Source: an uncultured Oscillospiraceae bacterium
Lineage (GTDB): Bacteria; Bacillota; Clostridia; Oscillospirales; Oscillospiraceae
Assembly (NCBI GenBank): GCA_934572465.1
Contig: CAKTLG010000003.1
Location: forward strand, 27,108-91,107
Length of the DNA stretch: 64,000 nucleotides
Direction of reading: 5' to 3'
Shown here: piece by piece, positions 49,468 through 56,891 of the stretch
How positions within the stretch are numbered: the stretch's first letter is position 1
Layout of the letters: each line of letters starts with the position of its first letter
The notes under the pieces: model-generated
The model's database searches: none
Told to the model about the DNA's origin: nothing
Seen by the model: the letters and a program-made list of their open reading frames with translations, nothing else
Translations under genes and position numbers: made by a program

Positions 49468-50552
49468 AGAAGATCACAGTAGACGCAAAAGCATTTGCGG
49501 ATGCCATGAACAAGGTCAGCAAGGTCTTGAGAAAGAGTCCGCTCCCTATTTTGGAGGAAGTTGCAGTCCGCATCCAAGATGATCGCTGCACGTTGACAGC
49601 AACAGACATGGAGACATGGCTGGTGGCGGAGCTCCCGGCCCATGGCGATGATATGTCCTTCGTTTTTCACAGAACGAAGGATGTGTTGAAAGCCTGCGCC
49701 CATTTTGAGGGAGAGTTGACGCTCACCCTTGTCCCGCAGTCCGAGGAGGATTGGAAATTGGAGGTGCTTTGTGGTCAGAGAACCGCGGAATTTCCCATTG
49801 TCTCCTGCAAAGATTATCCGGAGTACGGAATTGTGGAGGATGGTAAATCCCTGCGCGTGAATGCGGCGGAACTTTTCCAAAGAATTGAACGTGTGTGCTA
49901 TGCCGTGCAGAGAACCGATCCGAGCACAAATCCGAAGGTCACCTGTATCCAGTTTCGCGGTGACCGGATCTTCTCGCTGGATGGGCGCCGCATGGCCTGC
50001 GACACGGCGCCGGATACGGTTTTCCCCGTACCCTGCTTGCTTTCAGGCGATGCGCTTGCGCACCTAAAGGCATTTGGGGAGAGTGAAATCATGGTACAGA
50101 TCGGTGCCTACAAAGTGCGCTTTTCGGATGACAGTCTGAAATTGTATATCCGCAGGTACGGCGTGGATACCTATGATCCCGATGCCGCACTTCCAAAAAC
50201 GTATCAGGAAATCATTACTGTACGAACGGACGAACTGCTGCGGGAGCTCACCTATCTCAAAGAATGCGCCGGCAGCTGCGGAAAACCTTATGTGCGCTTT
50301 GCGGGAGAAGAATTATCCATAAACGGACTCTCCGGCCACTTTGTAACCCGAGTTTCTATGTCCGGGCGTGGTGATCTCGTTGTCGGCTTTGACCTTCGCT
50401 ATATGCTGGATGCTTTGAAACAGTTCCGAAAGGAACCGGAGGTACAAATCAAGCTCAGCGGCGTCTATACGCCTATCGTGGTCGATGCGGAAGGACGCAG
50501 CGATTTTGCCCTGGTACTGCCGGTCCGTCTTCGTGAGGAAAAGGCCGCCTGA
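49464..50552 (+). CDS. dnaN: DNA polymerase III beta subunit-like sliding clamp
   Basis: A 362 aa protein with the DnaN plan: LRKSPLPILEEVAVRIQDDR, CTLTATDMETWLVAEL, the second domain LFQRIERVCYAVQRTD and GDRIFSLDGRRMA, and the C-terminal FALVLPVRL in the position of the usual MPVRL end. The clamp encircles DNA and tethers polymerases and repair enzymes. A clamp outside the dnaA-dnaN locus, embedded between an E1 gene and replication genes of a mobile element, is most likely an element-encoded paralogue. It differs from chromosomal clamps in several loops. Confidence 0.88.
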   Translation: MKKITVDAKAFADAMNKVSKVLRKSPLPILEEVAVRIQDDRCTLTATDMETWLVAELPAHGDDMSFVFHRTKDVLKACAHFEGELTLTLVPQSEEDWKLEVLCGQRTAEFPIVSCKDYPEYGIVEDGKSLRVNAAELFQRIERVCYAVQRTDPSTNPKVTCIQFRGDRIFSLDGRRMACDTAPDTVFPVPCLLSGDALAHLKAFGESEIMVQIGAYKVRFSDDSLKLYIRRYGVDTYDPDAALPKTYQEIITVRTDELLRELTYLKECAGSCGKPYVRFAGEELSINGLSGHFVTRVSMSGRGDLVVGFDLRYMLDALKQFRKEPEVQIKLSGVYTPIVVDAEGRSDFALVLPVRLREEKAA

Positions 50553-50612
50553 ACACCACAAGAAAAACGGGAGGCATTCGCCGCCCGAATAACAAAAAAG
50601 GAGATAAGCAAT

Positions 50613-51341
50613 ATGAAAACCGTCTACATTCCCAAGGGAGAAACCGTCCATTATGAATCTCTTGCAACGGAGCATCTGGTTGTCCGAGGCCACCTTCATG
50701 TGGACTATGGCATCAAAGCCAAGACTATCACCGGCGGTGGCACGATCAATGCCGGCACGGTGGATGCCGATGTGATCCGCGTCGATGATGTGGAATCCGG
50801 CAGCATTGTTTGTAAGCGTCTGCTTGCCAAACGTGTGCAGACTCCGGAGGTCTTTGCCTCGGAGAGCGCCGCTGTATCCAGTTTTCTCTCTGCCGCCTAT
50901 GTGGAGACAGGGCGGCTCACGGTGGCACTCAGCGAGATTGATGAGGTCAACGCACAGGAGGTCATCAACCTGACGCCGAAAAAGCGCACGCTGCTGGGTA
51001 CGCTCCTTGCCTCCCTGCTCCGCTCGTTCTGGACGGTATTGACCGTTCACGGCCAAAAGAAGCCGGCGGTCATGGTGAATACCTGTGAAGCGGTGCCGGA
51101 GGATATTACCGAACCGGCACAGGAGGAATCGCAGAAGCCCGAGACAGAGCAGGCCGTGCCGCGTGAGGAAGAGAGTTCTACCGAGCCGGTGGCCGTGGAT
51201 GAAGAGCTCAACCGCATCGTCGGCATCTTCAAGCTGGCGCGTGAGCAGGGTTATACCCTCAAGCTCATTCCCGGCACACCGGAGGAAAACGCGCCCGTAT
51301 TTGATTTTGAAAATGAGCGCATCATCCGCAATGCCGCGTGA
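50613..51341 (+). CDS. Bactofilin-like beta-helix protein
   Basis: A 242 aa protein. Residues ~1-125 are short repeating beta turns of the bactofilin type (VVRGHLHVDYGIKAKTITGG, GTINAGTVDADVIRVDDVES, GSIVCKRLLAKRVQTPEVFA). A hydrophobic segment (LLGTLLASLLRSFWTVL) follows, then an acidic disordered part and a short C-terminal helix (EELNRIVGIFKLAREQGYTL). Bactofilins polymerise into cytoskeletal filaments, sometimes membrane-linked. A scaffold for the element's replication or partition is possible; the match is structural in style and not strong enough to assert. RBS AAAGGAG. Confidence 0.55.
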   Translation: MKTVYIPKGETVHYESLATEHLVVRGHLHVDYGIKAKTITGGGTINAGTVDADVIRVDDVESGSIVCKRLLAKRVQTPEVFASESAAVSSFLSAAYVETGRLTVALSEIDEVNAQEVINLTPKKRTLLGTLLASLLRSFWTVLTVHGQKKPAVMVNTCEAVPEDITEPAQEESQKPETEQAVPREEESSTEPVAVDEELNRIVGIFKLAREQGYTLKLIPGTPEENAPVFDFENERIIRNAA

Positions 51342-51347
51342 GGGCCT

Positions 51348-51548
51348 ATGCAGGAAATTTGCGTAGAAAACAGGACACAGATCAGTAAGGGCGGAAAAAC
51401 CGTCCTTTATGAAAAGTGTTATCGAGGCGTTCTGCTGGAAAATGGCAGCATAAAGCTGCGGGCATACTGCGCCAAGCGTATCCCACTTAATGCGGTAAAT
51501 ACGGAAGCAACTTTCCGTGCAGAAAGAAATTGGAAGGGCGCGGCATGA
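51348..51548 (+). CDS. Small uncharacterised protein in the PRTRC-like operon
   Basis: A 66 aa frame 6 bases after the previous stop, with only a weak RBS (GTGAGGG). It is predicted mostly beta: TVLYEKCYRGVLLENGSIKL, ending ERNWKGAA. It occupies a place where PRTRC cassettes encode a small ubiquitin-like protein C, but it has no Gly-Gly or similar tail and no obvious beta-grasp pattern. I do not recognise it. Confidence 0.5.
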   Translation: MQEICVENRTQISKGGKTVLYEKCYRGVLLENGSIKLRAYCAKRIPLNAVNTEATFRAERNWKGAA

Positions 51549-51621
51549 CCCGCGCGATGAAAGAGGCAAGGAACCATGTGTTTCCTTGCCTTCTTTCTAT
51601 CTTAGAAACGGAGGAATCGTT

Positions 51622-52074
51622 ATGTCTGTAAAATCACAGGAAAGTAATATGCGGCGTTTATCCGCGCTGCTCAGTCATGACCTCAGCTACGCTTATGGCA
51701 ACAGCGAATGTGGTCCTAATGGCAGCAAGAAGGTCTTCCTCAATGTGGGAAAGGCCTTTCTGCGTGCGCTTGCAAAGGATCTGGGGCTCCGCGATGCCAC
51801 GGTCAGCGCCAATCCCGGCGGCATTGCCGTATCCGGAGAGTGCAGTCTGATCGGGATGTGGGAGACCTGCGGCATCTATGTCTGTCTTTATCAGCCCGCT
51901 GGCGGTGGAAATGATGCGCTTCTCTACCGCACCATTCGCCACAGCCGGGACTATAAGGGCGGCTATAACCGCTATCTCACATGCAGAGATCTCAAGAAGT
52001 GGTCTTACCTGCATCTGCTGGATACCCTGAGTGCGCTGAGAAAGGATCGTGCAGACAATGAGCGAGCCGCTTGA
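51622..52074 (+). CDS. Uncharacterised protein in the PRTRC-like operon
   Basis: A 150 aa protein starting MSVKSQESNMRRLSALLSHD behind CGGAGGA. It has a conserved-looking core: GSKKVFLNVGKAFLRALAKD, NPGGIAVSGECSLIGMWETC, GIYVCLYQPA, and DYKGGYNRYLTCRDLKKW. No family is recognised. The start at 51622 is set by the RBS. Its end overlaps the methylase gene by 17 bases, implying cotranslation. Confidence 0.65.
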   Translation: MSVKSQESNMRRLSALLSHDLSYAYGNSECGPNGSKKVFLNVGKAFLRALAKDLGLRDATVSANPGGIAVSGECSLIGMWETCGIYVCLYQPAGGGNDALLYRTIRHSRDYKGGYNRYLTCRDLKKWSYLHLLDTLSALRKDRADNERAA

Positions 52075-53467
52075 ACTGCAGACGCAAAAGCCCTATGCCC
52101 TTGACCAGCTCACCCAGCTCCAATCGCAGATCATGCAGTCGGCGCAAGGTATGGTCGTGCAGCGGGCAAGGATTGAAAAATACCGGCAGAGCAATCTGAC
52201 GGCAGCACGGGACACCTACACGGAGTTGGAGCGTATCCGCGCGCACCTGGTCGAACGGCTTACCGCCTCCCAGCTTTTCCTGCTGGAAATGGAGGAATAT
52301 CCGCTCGCCTCTGCGGCAGAGCAGCTCCGGCGCGGGCTTGCAGGCTTTCAGCTCATGAGCACGGGCTATAAGCCAGTATACGAAGCGCTGGCCAAGTTCA
52401 CCGCGTCGTTCCCTACGGGGCAGAAAACCAACGCCGCGATCGTCGGTCGGCTCATGAATAACATCAAGCTGGGCTATTATCCCACGGATCCCGACAATAT
52501 TTCGCTGATCCTGCGGGGCATTCACTTCCCCGAAGGCGTCACGACAAATCTTTTCGATCCCTGCTGCGGCTGCGGCAGGGCCCTGCGTCAGCTGGCGCAG
52601 GGAAACAACTGCTACGCCTATGGGGTGGAACTGGACGAGAGCCGCGCGGAGGAAGCGCAGACAAGGCTCCACCGCGTTGGCTTTGGCAGCTTCTTCCACA
52701 GCCGCATCAGCCATGAAGCGTTTCATCTGCTCTTTTTGAACCCGCCGTACCTGTCGGTCATCAACGAAAGCGGCGGGCGCTCCCGACACGAGAAAAGGTT
52801 TCTGATTGAAAGCATTCCCACGCTGATGTACGGCGGACTGCTGATCTACGTTATCCCCTACTATCGCCTGACGCCGGATATCTGCCGCGTTCTCGTGGAC
52901 AATTTTGACGGACTCACCGTCTGGCGCTTTACCGACAGCGAGTTCAAGAAATTCAAACAGGTGGCGGTGCTGGGTATCCGGAAAAAACGGGATACGGAGC
53001 TTCAGGATACGCTCTGGCTGGAACAGCTTGCGTGCAGCCCTGCCGGGATACCGCTTTTGACGCAGCTCTCCGAGAGCCGCTACGCCCTTCCGGCGCAGCC
53101 CATGACGGTCAACACCTTCAAGGGAGAGCGGTTCAATCAAAAGGAATTGGAACAGCAGCTTCGCAAGTCCGACAGCTTTGCTCAAATGATGGCACGCAGC
53201 GAGTTAGATAGCGGTGTCAAGCATCCGCTTCTGCCGCTGTCCATCAGCCAGATTGGGCTGATCGGGGGTTCCGGTATGATCAACGGCCTTATTGAGTGCG
53301 ATACGCCTCACATTATCAAAGGGCGCATCGTCAAGGTCGTGCGCACGGAGAGCGAAGAAAAGTTCAGCGCCCGCGGAAATCACATGGGAAGCGAGATCCG
53401 GGAAACCATTACAAACAAAATGATCTTCAATGTCCTGACACCAAACGGCTTTAAGGCATTGACATAA
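52058..53467 (+). CDS. DNA N6-adenine/N4-cytosine methylase-like protein (DUF6094 type)
   Basis: A 469 aa class I SAM methyltransferase. N-terminal helices (YALDQLTQLQSQIMQSAQGM) are followed by motif I, TNLFDPCCGCGRALRQLAQG, acidic loop YGVELDESRAEEAQ, and the catalytic NPPY in LLFLNPPYLSVINE. The NPPY and gamma-like motif order indicate amino-methylation of a DNA base. It is probably an orphan methylase of the mobile element: no restriction endonuclease or specificity subunit lies nearby. The ATG at 52058 is 10 bases past AAAGGA. Confidence 0.82.
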   Translation: MSEPLELQTQKPYALDQLTQLQSQIMQSAQGMVVQRARIEKYRQSNLTAARDTYTELERIRAHLVERLTASQLFLLEMEEYPLASAAEQLRRGLAGFQLMSTGYKPVYEALAKFTASFPTGQKTNAAIVGRLMNNIKLGYYPTDPDNISLILRGIHFPEGVTTNLFDPCCGCGRALRQLAQGNNCYAYGVELDESRAEEAQTRLHRVGFGSFFHSRISHEAFHLLFLNPPYLSVINESGGRSRHEKRFLIESIPTLMYGGLLIYVIPYYRLTPDICRVLVDNFDGLTVWRFTDSEFKKFKQVAVLGIRKKRDTELQDTLWLEQLACSPAGIPLLTQLSESRYALPAQPMTVNTFKGERFNQKELEQQLRKSDSFAQMMARSELDSGVKHPLLPLSISQIGLIGGSGMINGLIECDTPHIIKGRIVKVVRTESEEKFSARGNHMGSEIRETITNKMIFNVLTPNGFKALT

Positions 53468-53487
53468 AGAAAGGGGGCCTACCCATT

Positions 53488-53766
53488 ATGCAGTACAGAC
53501 CCATCCGGTTTCCCACCGGAGAAGTCCGCGCCACAACGGCTGCTTTGGCAAATATCTCAAAGGAAAAGCTGATTCATCTTGTGAATCGGCATATCCGCGG
53601 TGACTGGGGCGATACCTGCATGAAGGATCAAAAAGCCAATGAACAGGCGATCCGCGATGGGGACCGTATCTTGTCTTGGTATCAGATCAGCGGCAAGCTC
53701 CGTGTTTTGATCATCACGGAGGCGGACCGCTCAGCCACTACGGTCATGTTGGCCAGCGAATATTGA
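53488..53766 (+). CDS. Plasmid-related small protein
   Basis: A 92 aa protein: an ATTAALANISKEKLIHLVNR helix, then HIRGDWGDTCMKDQKANEQA, DGDRILSWYQISGKLRVLII and TEADRSATTVMLASEY. The GDWGD...N..A...G.R..S.Y....G....IITE.DRS.T..LL...Y pattern is that of a small family common on proteobacterial plasmids and ICEs, sometimes mislabelled as a type I restriction subunit. Its function is unknown; here it strengthens the mobile-element reading. RBS AAAGGGGG. Confidence 0.75.
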   Translation: MQYRPIRFPTGEVRATTAALANISKEKLIHLVNRHIRGDWGDTCMKDQKANEQAIRDGDRILSWYQISGKLRVLIITEADRSATTVMLASEY

Positions 53767-53783
53767 TGAAGGAGTGAATCAAA

Positions 53784-54338
53784 ATGAAGTCTTGTGATAT
53801 GGTGATCGTCGTCCCCGTGGACGGCTTTGCCGGAAAGGAAGAAGTCCTGCGCGTACAGGTATGGGAAACCGTGGTGGAGCTGCTCCGCCCAGAGCTTGGA
53901 AAGCTGTACCGCCGATTTAACCCATCGGGCAGCGTTTGGGAACACAAATATCCACGTCCCCTCGGCGTTGTGCTGGGGCGGCAGGAGCCGGATGTGTTTC
54001 GGAAGCTGCTCAAAGCAGGCGAAGAAGCGCAGCATGAGGCTGCCGCCTATCACCTGGAGGCAATGCTCCGCAAGGCAGACCTCGAAAGCGCGCAGAAAAT
54101 CGGCGATATGCTGCTCTGTTCTACGGTTGTGGACGGCAGCGATCCCGAACTGCTGGCACATGGCGTTTGGCATATTCTCATGCAGAAAGGCATTCCCGTC
54201 CCGGACTGCGGCATTTACTATGCCGCGCTGCATCGCGCGTTCGCAACCGAGGAGGAGCGACGCGAGGTCTTGGATCATGACGGCAAATACGCAGCGTGCA
54301 TGGTTACGCTGAGTCAGGGGGTGCGCAAAGATGATTGA
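53784..54338 (+). CDS. Uncharacterised protein in the PRTRC-like operon
   Basis: A 184 aa protein with RBS AAGGAG: a beta-rich start (CDMVIVVPVDGFAGKEEVLR), then mainly helical (DVFRKLLKAGEEAQHEAAAY), and a C-terminal part with conserved-looking cysteines (LLCSTVVDG, PVPDCGIYYAALH). No family is recognised. It overlaps the next gene by 8 bases. Confidence 0.65.
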   Translation: MKSCDMVIVVPVDGFAGKEEVLRVQVWETVVELLRPELGKLYRRFNPSGSVWEHKYPRPLGVVLGRQEPDVFRKLLKAGEEAQHEAAAYHLEAMLRKADLESAQKIGDMLLCSTVVDGSDPELLAHGVWHILMQKGIPVPDCGIYYAALHRAFATEEERREVLDHDGKYAACMVTLSQGVRKDD

Positions 54339-54627
54339 ATTCAGCAAGGAGCGCTTTGTGCAGCTGCTTCACGAGGTGCCGGAAAAGAAGCAGCTGCTCT
54401 CGGAGCCACAGTATAGCCCCTATATCCAGTCTCTCATTGACATATTCAAAAAAGAGGGCAACTTACCTCTTGACGTGATCGACTGGTCCGCCTTCGAGAT
54501 GGAAGATGTGACCCCAAAGAGCTGCAAATCCGAGATTGAAAATATCTCCAAGGGCTGGATTGAGGGTTTTTCCAGAAAGATTCAAAGGATGCCAGCTCTT
54601 CATCTGCGGTGCCGTACGTTCTTTTGA
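54331..54627 (+). CDS. Uncharacterised small protein in the PRTRC-like operon
   Basis: A 98 aa, mostly helical, charged protein (EFSKERFVQLLHEVPEKKQL, YIQSLIDIFKKEGNLPLDVI), with a basic end. Its ATG overlaps the previous stop (ATGATTGA). No recognisable domain. The abrupt basic tail (HLRCRTFF) could indicate a truncated C-terminus, but nothing confirms that. Confidence 0.55.
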   Translation: MIEFSKERFVQLLHEVPEKKQLLSEPQYSPYIQSLIDIFKKEGNLPLDVIDWSAFEMEDVTPKSCKSEIENISKGWIEGFSRKIQRMPALHLRCRTFF

Positions 54628-54636
54628 GGTCGTGCC

Positions 54637-55170
54637 ATGTACGATTATGAATATGAAGACGAGATCCTAATTTTTCTGCGGTTCATGAAATTTCTGCACA
54701 TCTACGAGCCGGAGGCACTAAAACTGCTCATAAAAGAGCATCCCAAAGTAGATGAAGACGAAATTTACATGATTTTAGACGAGCTGCTGTGGACCTTCTT
54801 CGATGATGCCGGTCCATATGAAGATGACGAAATGACAACCGTGCGTTTTTCTGATGAACGGATTGACCGACTCTATGAACTTGGCTGCAAGGGCTGTCAA
54901 TCTCTCAGAGAGATCCGTGCGTGGCAGGAAAAGATAGAAGACATTTTCCTCTTCTATGTAGTCGGCGCGTCATATTCCGTTTTTGACGTTGCCTATCATT
55001 TTTCCGCCTCACACGTCACAATCGACATCACGCTGTCCCCAGACTGTTATGATCCAGCACCATTTCTCAATTCCGTTATCAATATGATCCTCCATTGTCA
55101 GCAGGAACTCCGGCACATGGAGGAACACAGCGAAGAAGAGCAGAGCTCTGCAGAAAAGGAGGCCGCATAA
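54637..55170 (+). CDS. Uncharacterised acidic protein in the PRTRC-like operon
   Basis: A 177 aa acidic protein. Helical N-terminal half (YEDEILIFLRFMKFLHIYEP, IYMILDELLWTFFDDAG), a middle ELGCKGCQSLREIRAWQ, then alternating beta (SVFDVAYHFSASHVTIDITL) and a Glu-rich tail. The stop and the next ATG share one base (TAATG). The immediate neighbour is the E2-like protein; no family is recognised. Confidence 0.6.
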   Translation: MYDYEYEDEILIFLRFMKFLHIYEPEALKLLIKEHPKVDEDEIYMILDELLWTFFDDAGPYEDDEMTTVRFSDERIDRLYELGCKGCQSLREIRAWQEKIEDIFLFYVVGASYSVFDVAYHFSASHVTIDITLSPDCYDPAPFLNSVINMILHCQQELRHMEEHSEEEQSSAEKEAA

Positions 55171-55856
55171 TGGCGTGGAAACGCTCAGAACAGTCGAAAG
55201 ATACGATCCTCCGGATTTCATCCAGCCGGAATGCGATCATCGTGCAGGAACACACTCCCGGCGGCGCTGTAAGTTACCGGGAGATCGATCCCATCGAGCT
55301 GTATTTCGCACTCAACGAGAGTTACACAAGCGATGACTATCTGGACAGCGGCTTTCTGCCTGAGAACTGTCTGCATCTTTCCATGAATGCAGCAGAGCGC
55401 CGCTATGTGATCTGGAACCCTGAATTGCGGGCGGATGTGATCTACCGTGATTTGGAATACCCCGACTTTCCTTTGCCGCGGCTGGTGTTCGGACTTCGGG
55501 TACTTGCCAATGGGAAAGTCGTGGACTGCTCCATGGGTGTTGTGGCAGATGAAAAGCCCACGGAAGATACGCCGATGTTTTTTTACCCGTTTTCTAATGT
55601 CTACGGAAATGAGCGCGTCTGTACGGGGAACAATGTGTTGCCTCGATACAAAAAGCTTTCAGCGTTGAAAAATTTTCCGAGGTATCTGCTGGGATTGCCT
55701 GACAACGACGATATGTTTAACTCCGCGCATAATCAAAAGGGCCTTGACCACAAAGCGCTGCTGGAGCATCTCAAGGACAAGGACCCCGCCTACTACTATA
55801 CGGACATTCTCGTCCCCAATGGCCGCACGTTGAGTGATTTTATTCTTAGGAGGTAA
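55170..55856 (+). CDS. PRTRC system protein B / prokaryotic E2-like family D protein
   Basis: A 228 aa protein. Its C-terminal half carries the PRTRC-B signature: LVFGLRVLANGKVVDCSMGV, DTPMFFYPFSNVYGNERVCT, a spacer with NSAHNQKG, and the end YYTDILVPNGRTLSDFILRR. These proteins were assigned to the E2 ligase fold (prokaryotic E2 family D) by comparative analysis, with a Cys near the N-V-Y-x-x-x-R-V-C motif as a candidate active residue (here C near 153). With the E1 and JAMM genes upstream it makes a three-part ubiquitin-like pathway. RBS AAAGGAGG. The family call is from motif recall. Confidence 0.75.
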   Translation: MAWKRSEQSKDTILRISSSRNAIIVQEHTPGGAVSYREIDPIELYFALNESYTSDDYLDSGFLPENCLHLSMNAAERRYVIWNPELRADVIYRDLEYPDFPLPRLVFGLRVLANGKVVDCSMGVVADEKPTEDTPMFFYPFSNVYGNERVCTGNNVLPRYKKLSALKNFPRYLLGLPDNDDMFNSAHNQKGLDHKALLEHLKDKDPAYYYTDILVPNGRTLSDFILRR

Positions 55857-55860
55857 AAAA

Positions 55861-56856
55861 TTGACAGAAAAAGATACCAAAGAAATGCAGGCGGCGCTTG
55901 CAAAGCCTTTTGCGCCGGAGGATCTGGAATGGCGCCTGCAAAATACGATTGAGGAAACAATGCGGGGCATGGCCGTTCCCTATGTGACCAACCGTGCCAT
56001 CCAGAATCGGCTGGACGAGGTCTGCGGCCCGGAAAACTGGTACAACGAGTTCAAGCCGTGGCACTCCAATGGAAAAAAGGATGCACAGCTCTGCGGCATC
56101 GCCATCTATTTTGAAGGCAAAGGCTTCATCACCAAGTGGGATGGTGCCGAGGACTCGGATATTGAGCCCATCAAAGGCGGCCTCTCCGACAGCATGAAGC
56201 GTGCTGCCTATCAATGGGGCATCGGACGCGTTCTCTACAGTCTCGACACTGTATGGGTGGACATTGAGCGCCGGGGACGCAGCTACGTTATTAAGGCTAG
56301 TGAGCGGAAAAAGCTGGATGACGCTTATTTGAACGCGCTTAAAAAGCTGGGCCTTGAGCCCGCTGCAGCGAGTGGCATTCAATCCTTGCTGACGCCCAAG
56401 ACCGCGCCGGAGCAGAAAACCGCAGGAGGTCAAAAGCCAACCTCCACACCTGTGCAGGATCAGCGCAGCGGCGGCACAACGCAGCAATCTGCTGAGCCCC
56501 AGGATCGCTCAGCACAGCAGAAACCGCAGGCGGATTCCAAAAAGCAGGAACATACTGCTGAATCTGCCGGAAAGACTGTTCCGTTCCGTAATGCCGCGCA
56601 GGCCATGCCCGAAGAGAACATCTACACCGTGCTGGCATCGAAGATCCAAGGTGGCATGAGCGGCAGCAATACGCTGGTCAATCTGGAAACACCGGAGAAA
56701 AAACAGACCTATGCCTATGTCCGGGGTGCGCGCCCCGAATTGACGCCGGGTACGCAGCTTTCTCATGTTAAGCTCACAACCCGCAAGCAGGATACCGTGG
56801 TTTTCTATGTACTGGAGTCCTACGAGGTTTATCAGCCGGGGCAGCAAGCGGCATAA
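55861..56856 (+). CDS. Rad52/Rad22-family single-strand annealing protein
   Basis: A 331 aa protein. The N-terminal ~165 residues match the Rad52 DNA-binding fold: LAKPFAPEDLEWRLQNTIEE, AIQNRLDEVCGPENWYNEFK, GLSDSMKRAAYQWGIGRVLY. A disordered Gln/Pro/Ser-rich linker follows (~180-250), then a short C-terminal OB-like region (NTLVNLETPEKKQTYAYVRG). It anneals complementary single strands, as in phage and plasmid recombination systems. A TTG start at 55861 fits AGGAGG 6 bases before it; the upstream ATG would place most of its lead inside the previous gene. Confidence 0.88.
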   Translation: MTEKDTKEMQAALAKPFAPEDLEWRLQNTIEETMRGMAVPYVTNRAIQNRLDEVCGPENWYNEFKPWHSNGKKDAQLCGIAIYFEGKGFITKWDGAEDSDIEPIKGGLSDSMKRAAYQWGIGRVLYSLDTVWVDIERRGRSYVIKASERKKLDDAYLNALKKLGLEPAAASGIQSLLTPKTAPEQKTAGGQKPTSTPVQDQRSGGTTQQSAEPQDRSAQQKPQADSKKQEHTAESAGKTVPFRNAAQAMPEENIYTVLASKIQGGMSGSNTLVNLETPEKKQTYAYVRGARPELTPGTQLSHVKLTTRKQDTVVFYVLESYEVYQPGQQAA

Positions 56857-56891
56857 AATAGGGGCATAGAATCAAAGAAAGGAGACAAACG

